The notes beneath the pieces are model-generated. The model was not told where the DNA came from, ran no database searches, and was given only the letters and a program-made list of their open reading frames with translations. Position numbers and translations under genes: made by a program. Of a stretch of DNA of 64,000 nucleotides, positions 52,501 through 64,000 are shown in pieces; the stretch's first letter is position 1; each line of letters starts with the position of its first letter. Source of the DNA: Ophthalmolycus amberensis. Taxonomy: Eukaryota > Chordata > Actinopteri > Perciformes > Zoarcidae. The stretch spans positions 541,001 through 605,000 of the forward strand of contig JAFEUB010001787.1 in assembly GCA_024529925.1 (NCBI GenBank). Direction: 5' to 3'.

Positions 52501-54600
52501 ACCTATGATTACCTTTAATCACAGGAGTATTGGTTTCATCAGCTCTACTATATCATTCATACATTTTCTATGCCCGCGTACCTGCTCACTGCTTCAGGGA
52601 GCTGGATCATATCCCAGCTTCCATTTGGCAAGTCTGCTAGAATCAGTACAAGCACTTGTTATTGGAAAGCTGCACCAGGGCCAGTACCTCTATGTACAAA
52701 TACAGTGACTGAAACACCTATGTTATCAATTGCGGCAGAGACACAAATTCACTGTTTATAGTCACTGTTGGCAGAAATTAAGTGAAGTGGAAAGTTAAAA
52801 TCTTGCAGATTTGAATGAAGCAGCTTTCACACCTTCAGGTGTTGTAGCCTGTGAGTCTTGTGAGATGTGTTTACATCTGAAGGTGATGATCAAATGTTGG
52901 AGTAAATGAGATCCCAGGAGACCCAGTGTGATGCTGCCTTCAAAAACGACAGACGGGTACAACAAGAAAGACAGCAGGTGTACCAGTCCTTCTGTCGTGT
53001 AGTGTTTTAGTAATATTGATAACAATAAATCATGTCACTTTGGTTGGACTAAAGCGTGTGTGGACAACTTGCTGAAATCAAAAGATTTCTGGGAGGCTCA
53101 CACTTCATATTGAGAGTGTTTTTGTTTTTTTTACAGATTCAGAATGAATATATAATGACTGGATGTGAACAATGAATGGTTTATTTATTGTGATGTGGAG
53201 AGGTGTTAGCACTAAGATGTTTCTCAGTGACAGTTAGGTGATGGTTAGAGGCATTTTGGACAGTTTGACAAAACTGACAATAAATGAATATGAATATTTT
53301 CACTGTTTTTGAATTTCACTAAATATCCCGAACTAAATATCCCTAACTATCCCTAATACTCGAGCTTAGGCATTATTGCCATCATTTACAGATGGTTGGA
53401 ATGTAATTCTTTAATGTATTCAAACAGAATGCACAATCTAAATGCAGAATTGAGTTCCGTGAACACATTTCCATCTACTCTGCTGTAATCTTAGTGTATC
53501 TTTTTAAAGTATATCTCAATAGGATTCAAACATAAAATGTATGAAATGATAAAAAAATGTTTATCACATAAGTAACATAAACACAGATGTCTATATAGCT
53601 GTTATTTTGAATGTTGAATATAGTAGGAAAACCCTTTATTTCCCAGAATTCCTTTTTGGTAGAACTGAAATGTGTCAACAGCTCAGTACTAAAGAACCAA
53701 AAGTTGAGATGGAATTTGTTCCAGATTCAAATGATTTAGCTGATTGTATTTTTATATAGACAACCTTCCTGTGTTTCTAATGTGTTTAGAATACATTTAC
53801 ATGTGAGAACTTTGGCTCCATTTGTTAAATGAACACTGAACTCTTTTTAGAAAACTACACACCATAAGCGGCATAACATTTCAACAAATATTGTCCGACC
53901 CAATAAGCTTTTTTTCCATAAAACCAAGGTGAAATAATGATGTTGGGTTTCACTTAATTTAACGATTAGAGCGGCTCTGAACCCGAGATGTCAGTGTCTA
54001 GGGGGAAAAAAGCAGCTGAAGCAGATAAAGACTTGATTGCGGTAACTTTACATAACTGATATCATAATGGCATGTCATAGTGGTCAGTGAACATTTTGCA
54101 TAATCATTGGATTCCACAATCAATGGGAATTTAAAGCCAAGGTTACAAATGGGCCTAGAAAGTCCATTAGATGTGTGTTTCCATGACCTGAACACAAGGT
54201 TCCAATGTCAGGAAAAAAGAAACCGAAAGAGAGCTTGGCTGTCTAGATGTGCTGTTGGGCAGGTTCTTCTGCTTCAGCTCGTGTGACACCACTTTTCTCG
54301 CTTTGTTCTGAAGCGAGATGATGACAGCGAGGTGCCAATAACGCGTCCTCTTGATTTATAGCGGAGAGTCTCCAGCTGCAGCCGTGCGTTTGACAGCTCT
54401 GCTGAAAGTTGGGCTGGAGTTGATGCTTTCATCCAGCTTTTCGAATGAGATAATTTACATGAAACTGTTTGGATGGAGTCATGTTGTTATAAGAGTAGCG
54501 CGGGTCAATTAAGGAATAGTGCTGCAGGAATGAGTCAGCATTTTCTGTCTCGAATTCAATGGGTTTTTAAAAAGAACCTTTTTGGATAGATGCCTGCAAT
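49531..54600. other. Gene-free stretch
   Basis: Unique AT-rich sequence with one prominent GT plus poly-G tract at 50765-50801. No exon or RNA gene is supported. All open frames are below 110 codons and unlike anything I recognise. Confidence 0.55.
50765..50801. repeat. (TG)n plus 26-base G run
   Basis: A short TG tract runs straight into 26 consecutive G (50776-50801), the longest homopolymer in the window. Confidence 0.95.
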
Positions 54601-54629
54601 AAGGTCTGTGGTTACCACAGGGTTAAGGT

Positions 54630-54785
54630 TCAAGCAATAACGATTTAAGACCCGTGGTGACCGAGCCTTTGAGGCAGTGGCGCCGAGGCTCTGGAATGCT
54701 CTGCCTGCAACTCTACGCCTCGCAGATACTGTGAATACTTTTGAAAAACCAGCTCAAAACCCACCTTTTTAGGCTGGCGTTTGAG
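54630..54785 (+). mobile_element. LINE 3'-end remnant (ORF2 C-terminus)
   Basis: One frame reads PRLWNALPATLRLADTVNTF, which fits the conserved (P)RLWNSLP...LR...F end of ORF2 proteins in fish LINEs. A K-type helix and 'THLF'-like end follow in another frame ('ctcaaaacccacctttttag'). Only the last 40-50 codons are left, so the clade is not certain. Confidence 0.6.
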
Positions 54786-55821
54786 TAAAAACCCATGTCC
54801 TAGACCTGCTCTTAAAATATGTTTTACATTTTTATTTTATTATTTTTTATTATTTTTTATTTTTCTCTGTGTATGTAATTTATTGACCCTAGGGTCACAT
54901 TGTGTTTTTTATGCTTTTAAATTTCTGCCCCTTCGTCCATCCTTATTCCCATTGGCTAATGTGGTTGCCTCCTCCTGGCTTCAGGCTTGGTACCTAGAAT
55001 TGGGCTATCTAGAAAATCTCTCTGTCCCTAAGGCTCACTCTAAATACATTCAATGACTGTCTGTTATGGCTTAACCCTTCTATGATAAACATTCTATATA
55101 AAAGATAAGAATTTGCAAATTTGTTTTTGGCAAAAGCTTCATAGATATGAAGGTGCTACAAATTCTACTAAGATACACTTCTACTAATCCTAAAACACTT
55201 CTACAATTATGATTATTCTAATTATGTATTTCCAAAACACTTCTAATTATGACTAATTATGAATTCTTAATTATGAATCATTAAACACTTATATTATAAT
55301 TTCTTAAAACACACTTCTAAACTATTTAACAAGCTATTTAAAATGCACCTATGTGCAGCAGAGCGAGAGGTGAAACATTTGTTCCAGCAAACTACCTGAG
55401 GATTAATTGACACCCCTTTGCCGAAAATCGCATCATTTCGATGAGCAGACAAATTAACAAGGTTGAGGTGCAAAAGCAAACACAACAGCACCGCTGTGTC
55501 GCAGAAATTAAACAACAAAATACAATTTAATCAAAAATTGAAATGATCTCGACGACAATTAACCGTCAACTAAATTGTCATGGTGGTGATATATGTGAAG
55601 CTCTGTGATAAACAATCCCACACCGTGAAGGCAGAGCAGCGGTGGTGTTTCCTGTTTCTGAGGTGTGACTTCAATATGGCACGGCAGAATGTAGCCCGAT
55701 CCAGCCCCACTCAGCTTTTTATTGTACTCATTCCCTCCTGGACGTATTTTCATTTTATTCACTCACGAAGTGAAGAAATATAGAAATGTTAGCCGAAGCC
55801 ATTACGTTGGTCTGCAGTAAG

Positions 55822-55880
55822 GTGTGTGTGTGTGTGTGTGTGCGCGTGTGTGTGTGTGTGTGCGTGTGCGTGTGCGTGTC
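55822..55880. repeat. (GT)n / (GTGC)n compound microsatellite
   Basis: A GT tract interrupted by GC units. Confidence 0.93.
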
Positions 55881-56304
55881 TGATGCATACTGATGCAAAC
55901 ACATGCACAGTACACCCATGTACTACACATACATCCACGGTGAGAGGCATAACTGCACATATCAGTCAATATGATGACATTGACACACCTGCAGGTTTTC
56001 ACACATGCATGTAAAGGAAGTCTGAGGAAGAGCCCGATGCTGCAGCTGTTTGTGTGCAGATCTACTTGTTTCAACTCTGCTATCGTTGATCCAGCACCCA
56101 TCCTATTGGGCACTGTGCATGTCTTTTTGTCATTGTTTTCCATGTGTACACTATCACAAACATGCTGTAAGCAAATGATGCACACAGAAACACTGGTCAC
56201 AAATTTAAAAACATTGATATACTGTTAAGTCTTTCTCAGAAGGCAGGTCTGCAGTAGCTACAAAGCTAAATTACTTCCCAAAAAGCTCTTCATCCATTGT
56301 CTCT

Positions 56305-56332
56305 CACACACACACACACACACACACGCACA
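56305..56332. repeat. (CA)n microsatellite
   Basis: A CA tract with one G interruption near the end. Confidence 0.92.
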
Positions 56333-56806
56333 CTCATTAGCCCAGAGAAAGTGCAGGCTGGTAATGAGTGGATCCTGGTTGCGTGATGGAGCTGAAGTGT
56401 CTTTGGAGGCGGCGAGGTCAGCCGGATGCTGCTTCAATGCGGCGGCAGTTTAATTGGAGCGTTTTCTAATGGAGCTCTATCTGGAATAGCCCTTAATGAG
56501 CACCTCGTCATTCTACGTGTCCTTAATTTGTTTCACATATCCGAGGCCATGAATAATCTCACCCTGTGAATGATGATCTCAGAGCGGTGGGGGTCGGCTC
56601 AGGCGTGGATGCGAGAAGGGGATTATGGGTGAAGTGGGTTTTTTTTTGGGAGTCATCTTAGCTTTGACTGGGGGGGACAGTGCAGTTTGTGGGAGCCTCG
56701 CTGTTGACTTTACATCGCCCCAACACACACGCACACAAGCATAAGGGTGATGGTTGCCATGGCAACTGGGCAAAAATAGCAGGGGAGGGTTGCTGGAGGG
56801 TGCTCA

Positions 56807-56807
56807 G

Positions 56808-56839
<32 letters not shown>

Positions 56840-56845
56840 ACACTC
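56807..56845. repeat. (CA)n microsatellite
   Basis: A CA tract with one CAGA interruption. Confidence 0.92.
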
Positions 56846-56937
56846 ATCAACGCGCAAGCCCTCTTAGAAGCCGAGTGATTTTGTGATCTCGCTACACGTT
56901 TGTCTCCGCCCTCCCTGGCATCTGTTTCTCTCTGTCT

Positions 56938-57024
56938 CTGTCTCTCTCGCTCTCGCTCTCGCTCTCGCTCTCGCTCTCGCTCTCGCTCTCGCTCTCGCTC
57001 TCGCTCTCGCTCTCGCTCTCTCTC
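56938..57024. repeat. (CTCTCG)n hexanucleotide array
   Basis: About 13 units of CTCTCG with CT-only ends. Each unit carries one CpG. Frames through it read Ser-Arg or Leu-Ala polymers on + and Arg-Glu on minus, and should not be taken for SR-protein genes. Confidence 0.95.
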
Positions 57025-57178
57025 TGTGTGTGGGTATGGCTTCATTCCAGCTGCGGAGGTTTGGAGGGCAGCTACCTGTTCATCCATCATCGATGCTCAT
57101 GTGTTCACGCTGACACGAGCACGTTCACACATGCAGACAAAAACACACTTCAAAAGACAAACTCCAGTGAGCCGCCAG

Positions 57179-57205
57179 ACACACACACACACACACTCGC
57201 ACACA
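57179..57205. repeat. (CA)n microsatellite
   Basis: A short CA tract with a CTCG interruption. Confidence 0.88.
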
Positions 57206-59254
57206 CTCTGTAGAGCATTCTACAGTTTGTACACTGACGTAGGTAAGTATGTGCACACTGAAACACTGCGTAGTGCAACATCTTGTCAAGCTATGTGAGG
57301 GAATGGACAACCAAAGATGGAGAATGCAACCTAAACAAATTGACTTTCCAGAAACTTTAGTTATTAGTTGTTTGCTATTAGTAAGTAGAACACATTAGGA
57401 AGTGGCCCAATATCTGGTGACATGTATTTGGTGGAGAGACCGCGTGTAACGTTACACCAGTGAGGAATTACGAGCTGCAAGTCCCTACGTTGTCTGTGGT
57501 CATGTTCAGAATGTCAAACACCATGACAGAGACTCAGAGGTTTGACCTCGTCGAGTTTTGAAATGGGAACTACAAACGTGAGGATTTGTGATCAGTCCAG
57601 CAGCCAACACGTTATATAGCTTGGAGCCAAAGATGCCTGGCTCTGGTTCAATGAGTGACCGTGTTAACTGGTGACTCTGGTTGCTCGTTTTGATGTCAGC
57701 TGTTGAAAACACGAAACAGAACACGTAGGTGTCCTCGCAAAAGCCTTCAATCAATTATTAAATACATACTCATTTGTGTTTATTGTTTAGGAAAAACCAT
57801 TTACGAGCAATCACAGACCAGTTAACACGGTCACTCGTTAAACTGAAACACCTGTTGGTCTGAAACCGGTCGTGATCCTGTTGGACTTCTGTAGAACTTG
57901 AGTCCTTTGATGGAATATCAGCTGAACATGCAACAACCAGACATTTTGATGCTGGTAACAGTTTTAATTTAATGTTTAAAGCTCACTAACTCGTCTGGAT
58001 GGCTGGGGCCAAACGGCAATTCCGTTGCCAAGATGCACACACATATATATGACGACGTTGACTGTAAAAGGTTCTATATGCTTCCCGTACCTTTCTCGAG
58101 CTCCTTCTATGCCCCATTTTAAGCCCCTGCTCACCATCTTGTATGCAGTTATTTTATTCACTCCTGCTGCATCCACAGCTCTGCCTGGCTCCCCTTCATT
58201 TACGCAACACTCCTTATACATATTTGACTTGTAAATTAAGGCTCTATTTGTGTCATGCCCAAGAGGTGCTGTCAATTAGTCTAAACACTGTGACGCATTT
58301 TGCGAGGAGAGAGTAAGAGAGGGGGAAGAAGGGAGGGAGAGAGCATGATAGGGATGACAAGACCAGTACAATCGAGGATAGAAGAAGATAGACACAGTGA
58401 CGTAAAAACAGTTAGGAGGCAAGCAGGAGGGGTTTGCATGGTGTAGCACCACAGAGGGACCTCCCGGTGGTGGGGCAAATCCCAGATCAGTGCGAGTGCC
58501 ATCACACAAAACCCCTCACAGGCGACTTGGCGAGAAGTGCTGATCAGACGCTCACCACCCGGAGAGCTGCCGACGGTAGGGGAGTGTTTGGGCTGCACGC
58601 ACAAGCTTATGTTTGGAGGACTGCACACTCACAACCAGATGTAGACATTTACTCACAAGTTAACATGCACCCTGTTATGGATGAGTCACTATATGATGCA
58701 CGTGGGGAGGGAAATGCAAATTTGGCAGATGTTTGGGGAAATTACTTGCAATATCATATGAGAGAAGAAAATTGAGTTGATGTCACAGTATGGTGATGAG
58801 ATGATTTTAAGAGTAATTAAAGATTTTTTTTTTTAATTACAAAATAAAAACATCACAGAGAGAAAATGGAATTCTGAGCTTGTGACTGGCAGATCATTTT
58901 AATTGCACTGAACAAACTAATTAGCTAACTAGTTTAACCCTGTAAGACTTAACTTCCACGCCACAGTATTTATATTATTACAGTAATATTGCAGTAATTT
59001 ACCATTTGTTCACACTTTTAATTCATATGTTGGTCAGCTATGTAACGCGGCAAATTCTAAAAGACTACGCGGCCGTGGTTACACTTTTCAATGGAACTTT
59101 TATGATCGGATGCGCCAGATCCGTCCTCAGCTGCGTGCGCATATGACCACGCTTCAATGCGACCTGCCTGATCGGATAGGGATTGGACATATTTTGTGGT
59201 CAAATCAGCGACTGTAAAAATAAGGAAAACACATTTCATGTAATAAATTATAAA

Positions 59255-59345
59255 TTCTTCACAATAAAAGTCCCCCATTATTGTGTTATTTAAAAGCTTT
59301 TATTTTGAAGCAGCAAAATCAGGAAATGTTGGGTTTTCTCTCTTG
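59255..59345 (+). repeat. MITE-like repeat fragment, shared with 21.16 kb
   Basis: The order 'acaataaaag', 'aaaagctttta', 'tgaagcagca' and 'ggaaatgttggg' matches the intron 1 fragment in the same orientation. Confidence 0.5.
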
Positions 59346-61774
59346 TCTTTGATGCAGACTGTTACTAGTTCAGCAGTCAAGTTGCTTGTTACATACACAA
59401 TATGGCAGTACATTACTGATAACAATGTAGCAACACGTGGGTGTGTGTGTAGATAATGTCAGAGCACATGTTACTGCTGACCCAGAATTGCGTAAAGGCG
59501 TAAAAAAGTGGAGCTGGATGTTCCCCAGACAAACGTTATGAACCAAATGCAAAAATGGCTAATTGGTGAACCAGCTAGCAAACCACAGCTATGTATCCGC
59601 AAACATAGCTTGGAGATGTAGTTTCAACTTCAAATGTGAGGCTACTTTTCTGTTTTCCATCACTGCACTTTGAATGTTTTGTTGTTGTTGCATATGTACA
59701 ACGTGCTTCCGAATAAAAAGCTGTACATTGGTAATGTTGGATAAACAAGAAACATTAGCCTGTTTAGCTAATGTTAGCAATGTCAAAGGTTGCGAACAGG
59801 CTTTATTGTAAACCGTTATGTTTACATGCAGGCTTTCCCCCCTGCATGTGTGTGTTCTTGAGCTAAATACATGTTCTTTTGAGACATTTGCAAAGCTTAT
59901 TGTGAAACAAGCTCCACCACCGTGCTAGCCAGCAGTTGTCTTGTTCCCTGCCTTTTGCTGGCACGTTGCCAAGTTTCTTGGCGCTTTACACGTAACAAAC
60001 TGTCCCTCAGCGGAACAGCATGAAATAGTCTGCAGGATTGTGTTCACGGCACTCGTGATCCAGTGTGCGTGCTCACACATCACAAGATGCATAGCAACAA
60101 AACATTGCTCCATAGTGGTCAGAAACTCCACAGGATACCTTTTAATATCATCCTTCAGCATTGATCTTTTTTAAAGGTTGTAGTCTTTAAACTGCAGCAC
60201 AATGTCCACTGTAGTCTGTAGGTGTCCGTGGACTTGCTTTAACGTGTACTAAGCTTTTTGACAGAATGTGAGGTTGTCTTTGGGGACAACTTTTCCTGCG
60301 GGAGGCCCCTTCTGCCATAAACACTGAACAACACACATACACAAACATCTCACATCCCATTTGAGCTTTTACTCAGAGGCAACTAAACAAACAGTCTGGA
60401 GCTGCATGTCCGTCTCTGATACTCTCATGCACCCACGCGTGCATGCACACACACTCGATGCACAATGCGGGTCATTTGCGCGGCTGCTGAGATGGTGTCA
60501 TTAGCCGATTGTCCGTCCAAACCAATGATGTTATATTGTGAAAGCCAAGTCCTCGGTCGTGTTCAGTGGGGGAAATTGCGCCGCCGTTTTGTTTTTGGCT
60601 CCTTTAATCTGGTGAATGGGGAGCCGAGCGGGGCAGAAACAAAGCCGTCTCTGTAGGAGAGGCGGCGAGCGTGAGGAGGTCATCTAGTTTAGTCCGGGAA
60701 TATTTCCGATGTCTGGTTGTAGTGTGTCATGTCACTGCGTCATATTTTACAGATTGGTGAGTAAACGGGGAAAGCGGCCATGGGGTACATCTCACAGTGG
60801 GAGAGAAGATTGCATGATGAAATACGGAGGAAACACCACGCAGAGTGGAGCTTTTCTTTCCTCCCTTACCTTTGCTAACCTCGGCTCCACATTTACAAAC
60901 AGCCAGCTTTTGATTTGAAGTTCTCTGCGTGCTGAGTCAATCCCTACAGACAGAGCACTTCATAAAGTTTTGAGTCCTTGTCTTTTCTGACTTGATTGCA
61001 GGTAATCTCTCTATCTTTGGGGGACGAGGGCGTAGAAACACACAACTGAAGCATGACTCACATTTATCACAATGAGAGTTGATGGAACAACAATTTAAAT
61101 ATTTGTTACAGTTTTAGCTGTGAAACGTCTCATGAATTTGTGTAAAAAAATCAATCAATTTTGTGTTTGATGGTGACATTTTTCTATGAAGCAGCCCAGC
61201 AGGACGTTCTGATCGACTTGATTGCTCGATATTGATGCTGTGTGATGCCTGAAGGAGACCAAGTCTTCTTCCAGTGGAGGGTGAGTGATGGATACCTGTG
61301 GTGGCCGTTGAACTTGCTCGCTAACATTTTTTTTATTTTTATATGTATATTTGAGACTTAAATGATCAAATAACAGTTTTCATAATCCCATAAGATTTGT
61401 TTCTGTAAGATTTGAAACCTAGTTATAGTGTGTAGTAGGCTTGGGCGATATGACGACATGTGACAACCGAGCAAAAGCACAAAAAACAAACTCACCATCC
61501 CACAGAATACGCAAGTTAGCCACTGACTCCATCCACACCAAAACTCCTCCCACAGGGAGCAAACACTCAATAGTGGTACTGTACGGGGCGGGGCCATCGA
61601 CCATGTACTTTGAAAAGACTGTTATCCTCATTCTACACATCAATGTTAAAATATGTGTTATTGTAGACAAAAACCTCACCTCAGATTGGTGCTCATGGGT
61701 ATTGCAACACATGCGTCTCCAGTCCATAGATACATTTATGTGCATCTCTCTCTTCTTTTCTACTCCGTTCACTC

Positions 61775-62015
61775 TGTAGGGACAATGGGTGTGTGAACCA
61801 AATTTCATGGCAATGCATCCAATGCTTGCCAAGATATTTCAATAACCAAAAACAAAGTCAGCCTGGTGGGCTGAGAAACAGTCAGGGCTTCATAAACATC
61901 ATTAGAATTCATCCTCTTGGGACTATGAATGTCATGGCAATCCATCCAACAGTTGAGATATTTTTAGTCTGGACAAAAGTGGACGACCAACCAACTGACA
62001 GATCAACATTGCCGA
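61775..62015 (+). repeat. Interspersed repeat related to 30.54 kb
   Basis: Has 'ccaaatttcatggcaatgca', 'gaattcatcctcttgggact', a second 'catggcaatccatccaacag' and 'gacgaccaaccaactgacag'. The internal repetition of the 'atggcaatccatccaa' block is typical of this fish family. Confidence 0.6.
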
Positions 62016-63231
62016 GTTAATTCAGTCAGTGTTATGGAGGAAATAATACACGAACAACTTTTCATTTACTCAAGATATTTCTATTTGTGCTGTCTAATAT
62101 GCCGAGAGTGTTGGCTTTGACACTTAGAAAAGACTTGAGTTGAAAATTTCCTCATCGCCTGCAGTGAACACCAGCAGTAGAGCATTATGTACCATTTATC
62201 TCTGCCGCATGTAAAACTCCACTTTCTTGTACTTTTGTTCTTGCTGCATTATTTGCTTTATTATTAAAGTTCACTTCATATTTCCACTTGTTGCTGGCTC
62301 CTCCCCGCCCTCCTCAGTCATGCTTGTGTATTTTCCTCAGCTTCTTGATTTTGATGCATCAGTGATTATTCACACATGTTTAGAATGCGTAGTGTGGACA
62401 GGTAAAGTATTATAGTTTCCTATCAAGGAGGAAGGGACGCTGAAATCAGCTGTTTAATTGGTGTGTATGGAAGTGCATTAATTGCGCCGCATGCCCCATT
62501 AGCCCATCATGGACATGGGCCTTGTAAACGACTGCTCTGGTCGTGTGTTGAGCGTCAGCCGTAAATAATTTCAACAAGGTATGACAAACCACTTTGGCTG
62601 ATGTGCTCATAACAACATGATGTAACATGACAAAGTAAGCGTGACAAAGATATTGCCTGTCCAAGCAATCAATCACACGGCTCGTCTCCAGGTTGAGAGG
62701 TCAGCCGAGACAAAGGGATGCACAAAAACATCTGCTCCTACGGCACTATGTTACCATGCACTCATTCTCCTGATGCGGTATTGTTAATGTCCTCGTATGC
62801 ATCGTGTGCTGGGCTGCATCGAAAACCTTGCTTCAGTAAAAGCATCAGACAAATGTACTCAAAGTAGGAAAAGTGAAAGTACTCCACGTGTAGTAAAATG
62901 TTTCCTGTCAGTGTTTTACGATGTCTCTTGATTAATATCAATGCTTTATTCATGTGAATGTTGCATTTTACTCTCTCTAAATAAATCTACCAGGAGGCAT
63001 AATTGTTTAATTTCATTCCTTGTCCACAGATCGTCCTTGTTTCCAAGTAAACAAAAGCACATAGCTAATTATACTGGCAGTCAGATGAGCCTGTTTTCAC
63101 TGGTTTCAGTGGTACAATGAGGAATACTGGTAGTCATATCGGCCTACTTAACATGGAAATAAGCATGTGTTACAAATCACTTTCATCAAAATAGCTTTAT
63201 TACAAATTTTAAGTTGATATGTCTTTTACAG

Positions 63232-63765
63232 GTATGTGTAACCATTCTGATGCATGCCAAGAAGCGGTTCACCTACACCCAGCACCTCATCAGCGCGACA
63301 CTGTGGCATGGAGAGCTGTTCCCACAACACAGTGTGCAGTTCCCTGATGCAGCCCTCGAAACAACAGCGGAGGCGTACGTCGTGTTGAACAAGGCCAAGC
63401 TCTAAACTCTGCCTCATCTATGAGAACGGCGAGTTCAAGACATGCGGTGGTGCAGTGTCTCCGTGCCAGTTTTTCATGGGCAACGATCTTCAGAGGACTG
63501 TCACAGAGACTGTGGGTCTTCTCAAGATCCTCACCACCACTCCCATGACCCGTGACCCTGAATCTGAGAGGCGCTTCTCTACTTAGAAGATCAAGATCTT
63601 CCTGAGGAAACCATGACACCGGTTTGGCTTAATGTTCTGACGATGCTCTCCATGGTGAAACTTTTCAGGGACATTCCTGACTTTAGTAACAAGGTCATTG
63701 AGAGGTTTTCTACTCGGAAGAGAGAAGAAAAACATTCCTCTCCGAATAAGCCATCATAAAAACAT
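63232..63765 (+). pseudogene. Broken hAT-type transposase (C-terminal dimerisation region)
   Basis: An open piece (63232-63405) reads HLISATLWHGELF then FPDAALETTAEAYVVLNKAKL-like text. A +1 shift then gives LIYENGEFKTCGGA, then LLKILTTTPM and ESERRFST, which fits the hAT C-terminal core (usually SERCFS-LKRIK). Stop codons follow within the core and the tail (DIPDFSNKVIERF) is in yet another frame. It is therefore an inactive fragment without the catalytic N-terminal part. It resembles hAT-derived proteins abundant in fish. Confidence 0.75.
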
Positions 63766-63894
63766 GCAGGTTGTCTCGCCGCAATGACCTTTTACATAAT
63801 TGGACTCAGTTTAATTTGCTTAAACTGGTCATGGAGGCATCCAAATGTAATTGAGTGGTAAACTAACTGACATTTTCTAATAGCTGCTTTAATT

Positions 63895-64000
63895 TACACA
63901 AAGCCCTGAGGAGCGTCCGCCCCCGGAAAGCAGCCGGGCCGGACAACATACCAGGACGCGCCCTCAGAGCTTGTGCTAACGAGTTGGCTGATGTTCTCAC
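63895..64000 (+). mobile_element. LINE reverse transcriptase fragment, cut by the window end
   Basis: One open frame reads ALRSVRPRKAAGPDNIPG followed by RALRACANELADVLT. The KAAGPD-IP block marks the start of the reverse transcriptase domain in CR1/L2/Rex1-type non-LTR retrotransposons. The frame is open to the last base, so the element continues beyond 64000. Clade not assigned. Confidence 0.75.

Larger units (their letters stand above)
54786..63231. other. Gene-free stretch rich in microsatellites
   Basis: Holds GT/CA tracts (55822, 56305, 56807, 57179), a CTCTCG hexamer array (56938), MITE-like and SINE-like repeats (59255, 61775) and AT-rich unique DNA. An open frame at 58434-58775 has no recognisable domain. 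No exon is supported. Confidence 0.55.

Noticed and set aside
56710..57298. Ser-Arg / Arg-Glu repeat proteins over 56.9-57.0 kb
   Set aside because: They are translation of the CTCTCG hexamer array, not an SR protein.
58434..58775. 113-codon + strand frame considered as a gene
   Set aside because: No recognisable domain, no splice-site or codon-use support, and a similar-length frame exists on the opposite strand.

Overview
This is vertebrate genomic DNA, almost certainly from a teleost and probably a percomorph. Genes are split by GT-AG introns. CA/GT microsatellites and long C/G homopolymers are very dense. The interspersed repeats look like families I know from fish genomes. There are no operons, CRISPR arrays or other prokaryotic features.

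Two protein-coding genes can be supported, both on the + strand. The window opens inside the last intron of drap1 (NC2-alpha, a repressor of RNA polymerase II initiation). Its final coding exon ends at 1264, followed by a 3'UTR with two AATAAA signals near 2406-2431. After about 3 kb of repeat-bearing intergenic DNA, a CpG-rich stretch (5540-6190) probably holds the promoter and 5'UTR of map3k11 (mixed-lineage kinase 3, MLK3). I could reconstruct the map3k11 coding sequence completely. It has ten exons between 6774 and 36144, every junction keeps the frame, and the product is 1030 residues (human MLK3 is about 847). It carries an SH3 domain, a kinase domain with intact catalytic motifs, leucine-zipper helices, a CRIB motif and a long Pro/Ser-rich tail. 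Intron 1 is 14 kb; the others run from 0.1 to 2.9 kb. Two splice sites lie directly against GT/TG microsatellites.

From the likely map3k11 poly(A) site near 36.85 kb to the end (about 27 kb) I find no recognisable host protein gene. This part holds unique AT-rich sequence, microsatellites, several interspersed repeats, a degenerate DIRS-like tyrosine-recombinase retroelement on the minus strand (48.3-49.5 kb), a LINE 3'-end remnant (54.6 kb), a broken hAT-type transposase (63.2-63.8 kb) and the start of a LINE reverse transcriptase that runs off the window (63.9 kb). One weak candidate for a terminal exon lies at 43.37-43.68 kb.

I did not find an undescribed biological system. The points most worth a second look are the microsatellite-based splice sites, inverted repeats flanking the kinase activation-loop exon, a cluster of DPF/NPF endocytic-type motifs in the MLK3 tail, and repeat copies at both ends of intron 9.
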